From Omphiscola glabra (Eukaryota > Mollusca > Gastropoda > Lymnaeidae), in assembly GCA_964017045.1 (NCBI GenBank), contig OZ024807.1, positions 17,039,941-17,103,940 on the forward strand: a stretch of DNA of 64,000 nucleotides, in the 5' to 3' direction. The first letter of the stretch is position 1. Each line of letters begins with the position of its first letter. A model generated the notes under the pieces. The model saw nothing but the letters and a program-made list of their open reading frames with translations, had not been told where the DNA came from and did not search any database. Of the stretch, positions 1 through 12,599 are shown piece by piece. A program made the translations under genes and the position numbers.

Positions 1-37
1 GAGAGTGATTACAACCCAATATCCATCAATCGATTAG

Positions 38-165
38 GGCGCCTCGTCTCGCCTCACCACTCAGAGATCTGATGCCTTTTTTTCCCTTCTTTCAATGTCC
101 GGATTCCCAGCCACTGTAGGTCTTTTCCACTTCAGCCATCCAACTAAGTCTGGGTCTGGCTTTGA
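38..165 (-). pseudogene. Degraded LINE reverse-transcriptase C-terminus
   Basis: Read on the minus strand, this stretch gives a peptide beginning RPRLSWMAEVEK. After a frame change it continues DLQWLGIRTLKEGKKRH and ends at SEW. This matches the layout at the extreme C-terminus of many non-LTR retrotransposon ORF2 proteins (RPRLRW-x-DD-x-E-x-DL-x-x-LGI, then a basic stretch and an EW). A second, better copy lies at 12542-12673 on the same strand. The frameshift and the stop after SEW show it is dead. The clade cannot be told from the tail alone. Confidence 0.6.
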
Positions 166-1740
166 ACCGTTTTCCTCTGTGGTTTTGGTGAAGCACCCAC
201 TTCACACAAATTAATTTGATTCCCAGTTTTATTCGGCAGCTGAGTGTACGCTAACAATGTATTCAATAACCAAAAACTTAGGATGGACCATTTGACTAAG
301 CAATTTAAGCTACTTTTACTTGCAGACCTTCGGTGACAATTTCAATTTTTTCTTATAAACTAACAATGCCTGTAATTATGACTTATTGCGAGAATGAACT
401 TATTGGAGATAAATTAATAACTGTTGTGTTCATGACCCATTGTTAATCTAATCTAGCTATTCCCGACAATTTAAATCATAAGCCCCATTTCGTTGGTTTG
501 CTTATAACATATCCTTCACCCCCCCCCCCCCTCTTCTGTCATAATTACATTTCAGAACATGATATACTCGGAACTTTGGCTTCAACCCCCCCCCCCCCAC
601 ACACACACACACAACCGCTATTCCTTTGAATAAAACGTCCACTTGCAAATAGGTTCAGATATGCAGTACGTGTCGACGAAATCGTGACCCATGATTGCGA
701 TGCAGTGGAATCTTCCACATTTATTGAATTTGCCCACACTGTTTGGTTTCTAATGTAAACAAGCAATATGCGCGTAAAGTGAGACACGTCAGGGGCGGAT
801 GTTACGAAAACAATGGATTCAACATCAATGATGAACAAGACCTCCAAAACGCCGACTGCCATGATACAACTTGTTTCGGACGTTTGTCTAAAGAAAACTT
901 CCCAAGCCACTCGTTGTAACGGTTTCACTTTGAGTTACGCATTAACACTTCTGTGAGCTCGAAAGCGAAGGTGATTTCCAGAAAAATACCATCTTTTAGT
1001 TTGACCCATGTGCTGTCCCGCGCGCTCCGTGAGCCAGGCCAACGTGCTAATGACCGATAGCTCTGACCGACTCCCAGCGAAACGTCCTCAGATGTGATTA
1101 ACAAAAGATAGCTTTTTTTCTCCCCCGCTTCCCAACCCAGGGCATATATCCTCCGAAACAAATTGCTTACATCCAAAAAAAAAGGTGTCAATGACATTTT
1201 GAAAACTCGCAGCCCCGCGGCCCGCAACACAGGTTCAAAGAGACAACTTTTACGTCTTGTGGGCCCACCTTCTCCATACCTCGACCACTCCATAATTACC
1301 ATCTGGGTAAAGTGGGAGATAAATCTCATTCAATGGCGGGGTAACAAGGAGTATTGGACAAAGAACAATAGCGATGGTAGCTCGGTGGAGATTAAAAGTA
1401 TTTATTAAAAGGAGCGAATTAAAGGCGGAGATTACTCGCGATGTATCTGTGTCTGAAGTCAAAGAATTGATGCTCGGAACATTACATAAAGGGGTAGATA
1501 AATGAAAAGGGAGACGATTCAAGGGGTCATCAGCTGAAGAATAGCAATAACTGTTCCGTTTTACTGCAAGTTAACTTTTATTTATTTTTTATTACCACGG
1601 CGTAGCCTCGGGTAATTGGCTAGTGCTGACTATCTATGTTAACTTAACTATATAATTTATAGAATATAGGTTAACTAAAGTTTACTACCAATTTAAAAAA
1701 ACAATATTATGAAAATTAGAAAAAACTGATTGGCGGAGTT
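166..1740. other. Non-coding unique stretch
   Basis: No gene is recognised. It holds poly-C tracts near 519-531 and 586-598, the second followed by a short AC run, which together make spurious open frames on the minus strand. Composition is otherwise mixed and AT-leaning. Confidence 0.5.
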
Positions 1741-1816
1741 GTAAGATTTACAAGTTGGAGATAAGATGTATAAGTTGAAGATAAGATGCACAAGTCGCAT
1801 ACAAGATTTCAAGTTA
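1741..1816. repeat. Short imperfect 23-bp tandem repeat, about 3 copies
   Basis: The motif AAGTTGGAGATAAGATG recurs with substitutions about three times in succession. Confidence 0.55.
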
Positions 1817-2070
1817 TATATAGGAGGAACGCGTTATAGGGTAGCTGCACCTATTGTAATATGATAATTGTACACGTTATTCAATTTATTGAATACTCAG
1901 TAGCCTCAGTAGCTGTACATGTTTTACAGATTAATGTAAGCAGTGGGTGATTGGCTATGTGTGTACCATAGCCTCAGACCTGTTCTGTCAGAAAAGGTGT
2001 CACCGAAATTGGAAGTTTAAAATTATAGGTAAAAAAATATAAAATCAGTTTTGACTCCTATCAACAACGT

Positions 2071-2275
2071 GAACAGGACGAAACGCAACGGAGAACAGGA
2101 CGAAACGCAACGGAGAACAGGACGAAACGCAACGGAGATCAGGACGAAACGCAACGGAGAACAGGACGAAACGCAACGGAGAGCAGGACGAAACGCAACG
2201 GAGAACAGGACGAAACGCAACGGAGAGCAGGACGAAACGCAACGGAGAACCGGACGAAACACAACGGAGAGCAGG
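2071..2275. repeat. 22-bp minisatellite, about 9 copies
   Basis: Nine near-identical units contain CAGGACGAAACGCAACGGAG. Variation is limited to one position (GAACAGG, GAGCAGG or GATCAGG). The last unit is diverged. Several frames are open on both strands only because the unit lacks stops. Confidence 0.95.
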
Positions 2276-3537
2276 AGACCAGGTGTTCAGCACGGGGAAA
2301 TGGGGAAAAAAAAAGGTTGCACAATCAAAGTGGTCGCTAAGTAAGAATGGTGTTCGTGTGTAAGTCTGACTTAGAGAATTTCTACAAACGTGCGTTCAAA
2401 GCCCGGGCATCAGGGACCAGGGGGCATTACCGCGGGAGCTTCAGGCGTGAGCACTGTAATGAGTTTCTAATGGTGACTGTCTGAGACGGTCTTTGAAAAC
2501 ACTGGAGTGAGATCTGATCTACAACGTTAGAGGCGGGGGGCTGGAGGGGTGCGGTGGGGGTGTGAGTGGGGGTGTGAGTGGGTGGGAGAGTGGTGAGGGG
2601 GTGTGAATGCTAAGTAGTCGTCTAGAAACGTCCTCCATGATGTCAGGCGCTTTAGGCGCAACTCGCTTAAAACACACCTGGTGAGTTCGGGGGGAAACAA
2701 AACAAAAAAAAAAAAAGAGAGGGGGGGGGGGGGTGTTAAGTCTGATTTATGCGCGGCACTTGATCGTTTTATTTACTCAAATGTGTGGGTGTTATTTTCA
2801 AATGGGTTAGCTTTCTAGTGGATGAGAACCACTTGAGAATATCGACAACATGAACTGCTCCGATTCAATGGTGAGAAACGTTAAAACATTTATATTTAGT
2901 TATTCCTTTGACATAGAGAACCAAAATTCTATTTTTTGGACCAAATTCAGTATAAGTTCTGGCTATGGCACTACGGGGCTTCGAGGTCAGGGGTGTGTCC
3001 ACCCCAGTCTATTTACTCCAGTCAGTTACGCGACTGACTACTCCAGATTTACTTACAGGATTATCGAGATATAGGGACCACCTTAAAAAACAAACAACAC
3101 AATAACCAACAACTACTGAATGACTTGATTATAAAGCATGCGGTATCATGGCGTGATATGGGGCTATGCTGGGAAAACTCGCTACTTGTGCGAGTTAGAT
3201 GGCACTCACAGATATACGACACTCGCTAATGAGCTCGGACAGTGTGTTCACAGATAAGCTCCGATTTCAAACAGAAAATAGAAATAGGATTGTGGGGGAT
3301 TGCATAGAGAAAGATATAAAAAAAACGAGGAAAACCCAGGTTAATGCTTGCTTTGATTAAGGTACGAAGTTTTGCGTATCTTTTAGAAAAGAAAACTTTA
3401 GACAGTGGGACTATCTATAAAATGATATAATCATTTTACCTTTATATCAACTGTATCATAAGTTAAACCTGTTACGTTATTTGTTCGATCAGAAGTATCG
3501 CTCTATCAGAATAGTACAGGCCTTATACCTGTAGTTA
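2276..3537. other. Non-coding stretch with GT-rich and A/G homopolymer segments
   Basis: A GTGGGGGTGTGAGTGG-type low-complexity run lies at about 2540-2605, and an A-run followed by a G-run at about 2702-2735. No coding or RNA gene is recognised. Confidence 0.5.
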
Positions 3538-3745
3538 TGTACCGTACTATCTGCAGTATTGTACCGTCTTATCTATAGTATTGTACAGTCCTATCTATAG
3601 TATTGTACCGTCCTATCTGTAGTATTGTACTCTCCTATCAATAGTATTATACCGTCCTATCTGTAGTATTGTATCGTCCTACAGCCTACATGTAGCATTG
3701 TACCATGCTAACTGTAGTATTGTACCGTGCTACCTGTACTATAGT
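3538..3745. repeat. 22-bp minisatellite abutting a candidate splice donor
   Basis: About nine diverged units follow the pattern CCTATCTGTAGTATTGTACC. The array ends within a few bases of the GTAAGT donor of the His-rich exon at 3752-4237, so on the minus strand it would form the first 200 bases of the next intron. Confidence 0.85.
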
Positions 3746-3751
3746 ACTTAC

Positions 3752-4237
3752 CATTGCGTAAGCCAGGTAAAAGAGAAAGACTGTTTCTATTAGAAATGTT
3801 CGAACTACCGATGGCGTCATTGGGATGATGATTGGGCTGGTGTGGCGGCTGATGATGGTGATGGTGTTCCGGCTGATGCTGGTCGTGGTGCTGTTGTTGT
3901 TGTTGCTGATGATGATGATGCGGATGCAACTGCCGCGACTGATGATGATGGTGACGCGGGAGTTGCGGGACGGTAAGGTGCTGACCATAGTTCAACTGCG
4001 TGTGCTGGTGGTGCAGATGCAGCTCGGTGTGGTGCGGATGATGGTGTCTCTGCGGGTAACCGTGCATCGCGCCGCCCATGCTCACACCGCAGCTCCCTCC
4101 CGTGTGACCACATCCGTAATCAGTGGACAAGAAGTCCGGCCACTGCTGAGTGCTCCCGGGAATGGTCATGCTTCGCCTCTCAGTGTCCAGTAGAGGCGGG
4201 TTGCTCCCAACTAACATTATACTTCTCAAACCGGAAC
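3752..4237 (-). CDS. Candidate internal exon of a His/Gln-rich protein
   Basis: On the minus strand 486 bp stay open between a possible acceptor (CCCCACTCCAG) and a strong donor (AATG followed by GTAAGT). The exon enters and leaves in phase 1. It reads GSGLRSIMLVGSNPPLLDTE, then a mixed segment including WPDFLSTDYGCGHTGG, then about 75 residues rich in His, with a run of six Gln, and finally SNISNRNSLSLLPGLRNG. Low-complexity His/Gln tracts flanked by ordered sequence are common in developmental transcription factors, but no DNA-binding domain is present and the family is not recognised. The phase-1 end of the exon at 50611-50743 fits its start. Translation could alternatively begin at the internal ATG at 4215-4217. 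The CAT/CAC-rich core also opens other frames, which are judged shadows. Confidence 0.55.
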
Positions 4238-4693
4238 CTGGAGTGGGGCGAGGGTTTTAACCCCGAAACTGACAAGTTTCACTGTTCAGAACATACGCCT
4301 TTGAAATGACCTACTTCTCCGCCACTTTAGAAGTGGGGAAAAAAAGACCTACTCCCTGAAGGTGCTCGAAACACAATCCTCAAAGGTGGGAATTTTTCCA
4401 TTTTCTCTAGAAGATCATCATGGCGCTGGTTGTTCTATATATATTACACAAACAACGCACCTACAGGTTGTTACAAGTTGCACTAAACAGCTGGGTTCAC
4501 ATGGTAGATATGTATTGGTAGTGTCTGACACTGAGATGGTGTTACAGGTGCCGGTTAGGGCTGATACAATTCCACGTACACAGACCAAGTCAGTCCACGA
4601 ATAGTGCTATAACGAAGCTATAGTTTGATGCCGAGATCTTATACATTTTTTACGACCTTTCAGGAAGAAATTTTTTACATAAGTTTACCGTGA
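4238..4693. other. Non-coding flank of the His-rich exon
   Basis: Minus-strand pyrimidine-rich sequence sits just upstream of the exon. The remainder is unique sequence. An 80-codon open frame on the plus strand at 4362-4604 has no recognisable features. Confidence 0.4.
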
Positions 4694-4936
4694 GACACTG
4701 CCAACACGGGCCGACGTGACACACTGCCAACACGGGCCGACGTGACTCACTGCCAACACGGGCCGACGTGACACAGCCAACACGTGTCGACGTAACACAC
4801 TGCCAACACGGGTCGACGTGACACACTGCCAACACGGGCCGACGTGACACACAGTCAACACGGGCCGACGTGACACACTGCATACACGGGGTCGACGTGA
4901 CACACTGCCAACACGGGTCAACGTGACACACTGCGG
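4694..4936. repeat. 26-bp minisatellite, about 9 copies
   Basis: The unit contains CTGCCAACACGGGCCGACGT and is followed by GACACA. Spacing between the first two units is exactly 26 bp. Variants include GGTCGACG and one shortened unit. Confidence 0.93.
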
Positions 4937-5841
4937 GATACCAAATCACTAAAACACGGTCGAACATGTAAACATGATGAGCTGACAAAAAAACGGTCCA
5001 AAGTGTAGCAGAGATTAAACAGCTTGTCATAGGGACGGGCTCTGACACAACAAGTACTTCTAAACACTGAATCCTTTTTTCTGAAGCGAACTAAACGATG
5101 AGATGTTACTGAAAGAATTTGATCCAAATTTATAGCTTGTTTGCTGTATCGTCCTGTCCCCACGACCAGCACCCCCACCCCCAACATTCACCCTGTCACC
5201 ACTCGTCACCCCCGCCCCCCTTTTTACAAATACATGACCTCTACACCATTTCAAGGACAGTAATTGTACTTTAAAATGTTCCATTATGCAATGTTTAAAA
5301 TTAAGGGCAGAAGTCGGATTAAATAGGAGTGAGTGGACTCACCAGTTGGTGCAGACAATATTATTACACACAAAAAATGATAGAAGTAATTGCTGATAAG
5401 GAAACTGAACAGCCAGGACAAATAGCTATTACATAATATATTGTATTGTCTAGCGCTAGCCCCAACTAATATCTATTCTATATAATGCAAATTACTTTTT
5501 ACCCAGGAGTAGGATACTAGAATACAAAACATAATGGCTAAAAAATTTGACAAGAAAGGGCGCCCCCCCCCTCTTTCCCCCCCCCCCCCCAAGTTCTCTC
5601 ACTAGAGGTTGTGTTTTACAAGTGCCCAAAGGTTGAGTCAAACTTATTGCTCTACGCCCTGGCGTCGCCACTCATCATTACTAGGAGAACGTGCGGGCTG
5701 GTGGCTTGAGGTGTGTGGTGTTGTTGGGGACGACTCTGAACATGCAGGCACTGGCTTTAATTAATATGTGTGGAGACTGCAGAAGATGTTGACACGGGAC
5801 ACGTCATAATAGCACGCTCATCGGGAGAAGGAATAATACGC
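4937..5841. other. Non-coding unique stretch
   Basis: Apart from C-runs near 5563-5592 nothing repetitive or coding is recognised. Confidence 0.45.
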
Positions 5842-6100
5842 GTGTCCCTAGTGGCCATAATGGGTTAAATGAAAAAATAATTTTGTGACTAGAGGCCATA
5901 ATGGGCTATAAAAACAAATAATTTTTGTGACTAGTGACCATAATGGCTATGAAAAAATAATGTTTGTGACTAGTACCCATAATGGGCTATATGAAAAAAT
6001 AATGTTTGTGACTAGTGGTATTTGAGCTAGGACAAAAAATGTTTGTGAGTCGTGGCCATTATGGGCTAGGAAAAATTATGTGTGCAACTAGAGGCCTTTT
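5842..6100. repeat. Degenerate 44-46 bp tandem repeat, 5-6 copies
   Basis: Each unit has GTGACTAGTGGCCATAATGG followed by an A-rich segment ending AATAATTTTT or AATAATGTTT. Divergence grows toward the right end. Confidence 0.8.
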
Positions 6101-7470
6101 GGTCCTAAAGATATTCCATGAAAACGTATCGATGTCTTGTATATATTTTTGATATTTCCCTACGTCACTTATTGGTTCAGTGAATATGTGAAGCCTTTTG
6201 ATGTCCTCATCTATGGCAATAATTGATAAGAAACGTGACACGTATCCCAATAATTATCCCAATGGTCATGTGCCTATTAAGTTCCCCACCTTCACTGTCA
6301 GTAAACAAATTTTAAAATATCTCTCAAACTCAATGGGTGAACATTTGAAACTGTCCTTAAGTTAAGAGCAAGACGGATGTCACCTGTTGACATGGACATT
6401 CATAACGTTTTTAACCTAGGTCATGGCCACTGTAGGACACAAGGTTGAACTACGTAAAAGGTGCGCTAATTAATTCTCCAATTCTGGAATGCTAGTTACG
6501 GAGCATGGCACCTGGACAACAACACATTGAAAGGTAAAAACTGCATTAAAACAGAACGCGCTGTTTGTGGTAGATGTCCACTGCTAATCGAACTAATTCC
6601 TAACACCTTTGCTAAGTTTAAAAAAAAAAATTAAATTAAAATACACTTTAAAATTCAGAAATCTAGATCAAAAGATTTGTACAGACAGAAACACTATAAG
6701 AAACAAGTAGGAAATCCATGACACATATACGGCTCGTTCACCTAGCAGGTAAGATATCCATTCAAAGAAGGCAGTGATACTATACTATACGCAATAAGCG
6801 AGCGTTCAATGATATGTATACACACGGTCAACATTTAAAAAAATAGACATAATTTAAATAAAAAAATAAGCACCACTTGTTGAGATATTGCAGATGGTCA
6901 GTGAAATATCCGTTCGACATATATCTCCTACACCAGCTCACAAGAGCATCTCTCCATCAATTTTGGACACTAGGTAAAGAGCGAAGCCAAACAAACACCT
7001 CTCAATCCCCCCATAGTCCGACACTGCGCCTCCTCGTCATTGAGATAAATAACTCACGCGAGCTGCTGCTTCTCGCGGGCTTGGACCACTTCCCTCTCCT
7101 CTCGCTCCGTTAGAAGACCCAACTTATGAATGACAAGGTTTCGTTGAATAGAAGCGGACCGGCTCACCGTTGTTTTCCTCCCTGTGTGGGGGTGGTGTTG
7201 CTCTCGCCACGCTTTTTCTCTTCTTCGTTCAGTGCCATTTCCTCCCCCATCCTAAACAGTTAGCTTTCACTTACTTCACTACTTCTTCTTCTCTTGTGTG
7301 TGAGTGGAAGTTTTTTTGTTTTTTTTTTAAACCTCCCCCTCCCCCCCCCTCTTCTTGACAATTCTATATTTAAAAAAAATTATATCTTAAAAAGCTCAAA
7401 CAAAAAGTTTTTACGTAGAACAAAATCACCCCCCCCCCCCCCAACCAAAAAAAAAAAAAAGCGCGCTGTG
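6101..7470. other. Non-coding AT-rich stretch
   Basis: The left part is AT-rich. From about 7310 it turns into pyrimidine/purine homopolymers (T, C and A runs). No exon with convincing splice sites was seen. Confidence 0.45.
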
Positions 7471-7640
7471 TGCTGGTCACGTGGCGGGCATGAACAGACT
7501 TCAGCCAATCACGGGCGCGGGTTCGGCTATTATTAATGGTTCGGGGCCCCGCCCACTTCCGCTCTCTCGAGGTGAGTGGAGTTTATGAATGAAAAAATGA
7601 ACGTAACACGGCGCGCCAATGGCTAACTGCTTTATAAAAG
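7471..7640. promoter_or_regulatory. Candidate promoter or conserved regulatory island
   Basis: A CpG-rich island sits between homopolymer runs. It carries an E-box (GGTCACGTGGC, CACGTG at 7478-7483), a CCAAT box (CAGCCAATCACG, 7505-7509), an Sp1-type GC box (CCCCGCCCAC, 7547-7556) overlapping a minus-strand GCGGAAGTGGGC ETS-like site, a second CCAAT (7616-7620) and TATAAAAG (7633-7640). A donor-like GAGGTGAGT lies at about 7569-7577. Motif density is high for unique sequence here, but spacing does not fix a direction or a start site. Confidence 0.35.
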
Positions 7641-7965
7641 AAAAAGGGGGGGGGGCGGAATGAAAGTCAAAACCCTTTAAGAAAACAATGTAGTGTTGCA
7701 AGGTATTGGGGGCGGGAGGGTGTGGAAAAAGGGTAAGGGGGGGGGGGGTAAATATTTATATTTAAAAAAAGTGTTGTGATAAAGTCACTCCAGGGGAACT
7801 GCGGCTAAAAGGACACATTATCTACCCTGCCCCCCCCCCCAACCCTTTTCCACAAAACGCTAACTATAACCAATTAATAACGATAATAAAATAGCATGTT
7901 GCATTGCGTGGGCAACGATTCAGTTTTCATAACGGATACATTAGCTTAATGTAAGCCATGGTTTA
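7641..7965. other. Homopolymer-rich spacer
   Basis: G-runs lie at about 7647-7655 and 7738-7748 and a C-run at about 7831-7840, with AT-rich sequence between them. Confidence 0.5.
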
Positions 7966-10900
7966 ACTCGGATATGTGCCCATGAGGCTCTGTAGTGCAC
8001 AATGACAACTCGGATATAAACCCATCAGGCTCAGGCTCTGTAGTACACAATGACAACTCGGATATAAACCCATCAGGCTCAGGCTCTGTAGTACACAATG
8101 ACAACTCGAATATATGCCCATGAGGCTCTGTAGTCTAGTGTAGTACACAATGGTAACTCAGATATGTGGCACTGTAGTACACAATAACAACTCAGATATG
8201 TGCCCATCAGGCTCTGTAGTACACAATGAGAACTCGGATATGTGGCCCATTAGGCTCTGTAGTACACAATGAGAACTCGGATATGTGGCCCATTAGGCTC
8301 TGTATTACACAATGACAACTCGGATATGTGGCCCATTAGGCTCTGTAGTACACAATGACAACTCGGATATGTGGCCCATTAGGCTCTGTAGTACACAATG
8401 ACAACTCGGATATGTGGCCCATTAGGCTCTGTAGTACACAATGACAACTCGGATATGTGGCCCATTAGGCTCTGTAGTACACAATAACAACTCGGATATG
8501 TGGCCCATTAGGCTCTGTAGTACACAATGACAACTCGGATATGTGGCCCATTAGGCTCTGTAGTACACAATGACAACTCGGATATGTGGCCTATTAGGCT
8601 CTGTAGTACACAATGACAACTCGGATATGTGGCCCATTAGGCTCTGTAGTACACAATAACAACTCGGATATGTGGCCCATTAGGCTCTGTAGTACACAAT
8701 GACAACTCGGATATGTGGCCCATTAGGCTCTGTAGTACACAATGATAACTCGGATATGTGGCCCATTAGGCTCTGTAGTACACAATGACAACTCGGATAT
8801 GTGGCCCATTAGGCTCTGTAGTACACAATAACAACTCGGATATGTGGCCCATTAGGCTCTGTAGTACACAATAACAACTCGGATATGTGGCCCATTAGGC
8901 TCTGTAGTACACAATGACAACTCGGATATGTGGCCCATTAGGCTCTGTAGTACACAATGACAACTCGGATATGTGGCCCATTAGGCTCTGTAGTACACAA
9001 TGACAACTCGGATATGTGGCCCATTAGGCTCTGTAGTACACAATGACAACTCGGATATGTGGCCCATTAGGCTCTGTAGTACACAATGACAACTCGGATA
9101 TGTGGCCCATTAGGCTCTGTAGTACACAATGACAACTCGGATATGTGGCCCATTAGGCTCTGTAGTACACAATGACAACTCGGATATGTGGCCCATTAGG
9201 CTCTGTAGTACACAATGACAACTCGGATATGTGGCCCATTAGGCTCTGTAGTACACAATAACAACTCGGATATGTGGCCCATTAGGCTCTGTAGTACACA
9301 ATGACAACTCGGATATGTGGCCCATTAGGCTCTGTAGTACACAATAACAACTCGGATATGTGGCCCATTAGGCTCTGTAGTACACAATGACAACTCGGAT
9401 ATGTGGCCCATTAGGCTCTGTAGTACACAATGACAACTCGGATATGTGGCCCATTAGGCTCTGTAGTACACAATGACAACTCGGATATGTGGCCCATTAG
9501 GCTCTGTAGTACACTATAACAACTAGGATATGTGGCCCATTAGGCTCTGTAGTACACAATAACAACTCGGATATGTGGCCCATTAGGCTCTGTAGTACAC
9601 AATGACAACTCGGATATGTGGCCCATTAGGCTCTGTAGTACACAATAACAACTCGGATATGTGGCCCATTAGGCTCTGTAGTACACAATAACAACTCGGA
9701 TATGTGGCCCATTAGGCTCTGTAGTACACAATGACAACTCGGATATGTGGCCCATTAGGCTCTGTAGTACACAATGATAACTCGGATATGTGGCCCATTA
9801 GGCTCTGTAGTACACAATGACAACTCGGATATGTGGCCCATTAGGCTCTGTAGTACACAATGACAACTCGGATATGTGGCCCATTAGGCTCTGTAGTACA
9901 CAATGACAACTCGGATATGTGGCCCATTAGGCTCTGTAGTACACAATGACAACTCGGATATGTGGCCCATTAGGCTCTGTAGTACACAATGACAACTCGG
10001 ATATGTGGCCCATTAGGCTCTGTAGTACACAATAACAACTCGGATATGTGGCCCATTAGGCTCTGTAGTACACAATGACAACTCGGATATGTGGCCCATT
10101 AGGCTCTGTAGTACACAATGATAACTCGGATATGTGGCCCATTAGGCTCTGTAGTACACAATGACAACTCGGATATGTGGCCCATTAGGCTCTGTAGTAC
10201 ACAATAACAACTCGGATATGTGGCCCATTAGGCTCTGTAGTACACAATGACAACTCGGATATGTGGCCCATTAGGCTCTGTAGTACACAATAACAACTCG
10301 GATATGTGGCCCATTAGGCTCTGTAGTACACAATAACAACTCGGATATGTGGCCCATTAGGCTCTGTAGTACACAATAACAACTCGGATATGTGGCCCAT
10401 TAGGCTCTGTAGTACACAATAACAACTCGGATATGTGGCCCATTAGGCTCTGTAGTACACAATGACAACTCGGATATGTGGCCCATTAGGCTCTGTAGTA
10501 CACAATAACAACTCGGATATGTGGCCCATTAGGCTCTGTAGTACACAATGACAACTCGGATATGTGGCCCATTAGGCTCTGTAGTACACAATGACAACTC
10601 GGATATGTGGCCCATTAGGCTCTGTAGTACACAATGACAACTCGGATATGTGGCCCATTAGGCTCTGTAGTACACAATAACAACTCGGATATGTGGCCCA
10701 TTAGGCTCTGTAGTACACAATAACAACTCGGATATGTGGCCCATTAGGCTCTGTAGTACACAATAACAACTCGGATATGTGGCCCATTAGGCTCTGTAGT
10801 ACACAATTACAACTCGGATATGTGGCCCATTAGGCTCTGTAGTACACAATGACAACTCGGATATGTGGCCCATTAGGCTCTGTAGTACACAATAACAACT

Positions 10901-11007
10901 CGGATATGTGGCCCATTAGGCTCTGTAGTACACAATAACAACTCGGATATGTGGCCCATTAGGCTCTGTAGTACACAATAACAACTCGGATATGTGGCCC
11001 ATTAGGC
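7966..11007. repeat. 43-bp satellite-like array, about 71 copies
   Basis: The unit includes ACAACTCGGATATGTGGCCC, then ATTAGGCTCTGTAGTACACA and ATG. Spacing is exactly 43 bp through nearly all of the array. The first six or so units (7966-8230) are diverged in length and sequence. The rest are nearly identical, and the array stops abruptly inside a unit at ATTAGGCC. The main polymorphism is AATGACA versus AATAACA, with rare AATGATA units near 8741, 9773 and 10117. No open frame crosses it. Confidence 0.98.
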
Positions 11008-11309
11008 CATTTCACCAAGAAGAGTTACGCCCCTGAACTGTTCGACTGGTTTTAAACGTTACATTACTGCACACTGTTGAATTAATACTAACCGAGGCTT
11101 AACGGGTGCTGGTTAAAGTTAAAGCGAAAGTGAGAAACAATATATGTGTGCGCATTACATGCGACATGTCACTGGTGATGCATGGTGTGCACTTTAAGAA
11201 TGTAAAAAAAAAAAATTTTTGTTTAAAAAAAAATAATGAATAATTGATCTTTTAATATTTAAAATTGTAGATGAGAATTTGCCAGAAAAAACAAAAATTA
11301 AAACATATA
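11008..11309. other. Non-coding spacer
   Basis: Unique sequence ends in an A/T homopolymer-rich segment (11204-11235). Nothing coding is seen. Confidence 0.45.
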
Positions 11310-11475
11310 TTTTGTTCATCTTTAATATTTTTTTCACTTTTAATATTTTGTTCACTTTTAATATTTTGTTCACTTTTAATATTTTGTTCACTTTTAATAT
11401 TTTGTTCACTTTTAATATTTTGTTCATCTTTAATATTTTGTTCGCCTTTAATATTTTGTTCGCCTTTAATGTTTG
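11310..11475. repeat. 18-bp minisatellite, about 9 copies
   Basis: The unit is TTCACTTTTAATATTTTG, with TTCATC and TTCGCC variants toward the right end. It opens all frames on both strands for a short distance. Confidence 0.95.
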
Positions 11476-12267
11476 GCATAAAATTTAGATTAATAAAATC
11501 ATGCAAAACAAAAACACAAAAACAAAAAACAACAACCGAAAACAACACATTGGCGGCACCAGTTCATTCAGGCTGTGTAGCTGGTCATCAAATTCTCTAT
11601 TCTGCTTAACCTTTATGCACAGGGGTTCCCAAACTATTAAAACTTTCTACACGAATCTCTAATATCCCCATGTGACACTTGAAGACACCACTTGAGTCGC
11701 GCGCCGTCTTTGGGAGAGGGGGGGGGGGGTCCATACCTTTAAGGTCGAGAGCCGCTGGGCTGTAAGGGTAACGTGGATAAGTTCAATACAAACTGCACTA
11801 AACGTGTCATCCATTACAAATAATGCAGATGACTAAACGTGTCATCCACAACAAATAATGGGCACAAAAATGTGACCGTGCGGTATTTAAAACAATGTTC
11901 AGTAAATGTTTCGCCATTGGCATTCTCTACCTCAACCCCCCCCCCCCCCCCCCTTGATATCAGGCTTCTAATCTTACAGAACGCGCCCCCCAGGTATAAA
12001 TCATTTCAATATATTTAGTTTCCCACAGAAGTTTGTTATTGGTGGATTAAATCACCTGATGAAAAAAAAAAAGGGGGGGGGGGTTAGTTGTGTTTAAACA
12101 ATAGTTTTACGTAACATTTGTTTTATTTAATGTAAACCAATTTATTTTTAATATATCAGCTTCAAACAATTTAATGTTGGCCGTAGTGTTTACTTACAAG
12201 GAATACTTGGGATGTTCTCTATGGTTATAATGTTGTTTTGTTTGAACGATGAATCCATCCATCTCCG
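11476..12267. other. Non-coding stretch with a possible hAT-like remnant
   Basis: Contains the possible element at 11620-11757, a C-run at about 11936-11953, and A/G runs at about 12062-12083. No gene is recognised. Confidence 0.45.
11620..11757. mobile_element. Possible degraded hAT-type MITE
   Basis: The left end CAGGGGTTCCCAAACT is a typical hAT terminus, and the right side reads GGTCGAGAGCCGCTG, like a worn hAT end. No matching 8-bp flanks were found, so the boundaries are uncertain. Confidence 0.3.
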
Positions 12268-12599
12268 TGGCCTGCCTCACCACATCCTTCCACTCAGACC
12301 TTCCATTCATCCCCGTGGCGTCACAGCCAAGTGAAGGGCTTTGGCCTGCCTCACCACATCCTTCCACTCAGACCTTCCATCCATCCCCGTGGTGTCACAG
12401 CCCCGTGAAGGGCTTTGGCCTGCCTCACCACATCCTTCCACTCAGACCTTCCATCCATCCCCGTGGCGTTACAGCCCGTGTATGGCTTTGGCCTGCCTCA
12501 CCACATCCTTCCACTCAGACCTTCCATCCATCCCCGTGGCGTTACAGCCCGTGTATGGCTTTGGCCTGCCTCACCACTTCCTTCCACTCAGACCTAACT
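12268..12599. repeat. 73-74 bp minisatellite made from a LINE tail
   Basis: Five units begin GCCTGCCTCACCACATCC at 12270, 12344, 12418, 12491 and 12564. Each repeats the last codons, stop codon and first 3'-UTR bases of the LINE remnant at 12542-12673. On the minus strand each unit reads VVRQAKA or similar and ends at a stop or a diverged stop. Confidence 0.9.

Noticed and set aside
7966..11007. CRISPR-like regularly spaced repeats
   Set aside because: No unique spacers. Units abut directly, and the context is eukaryotic.
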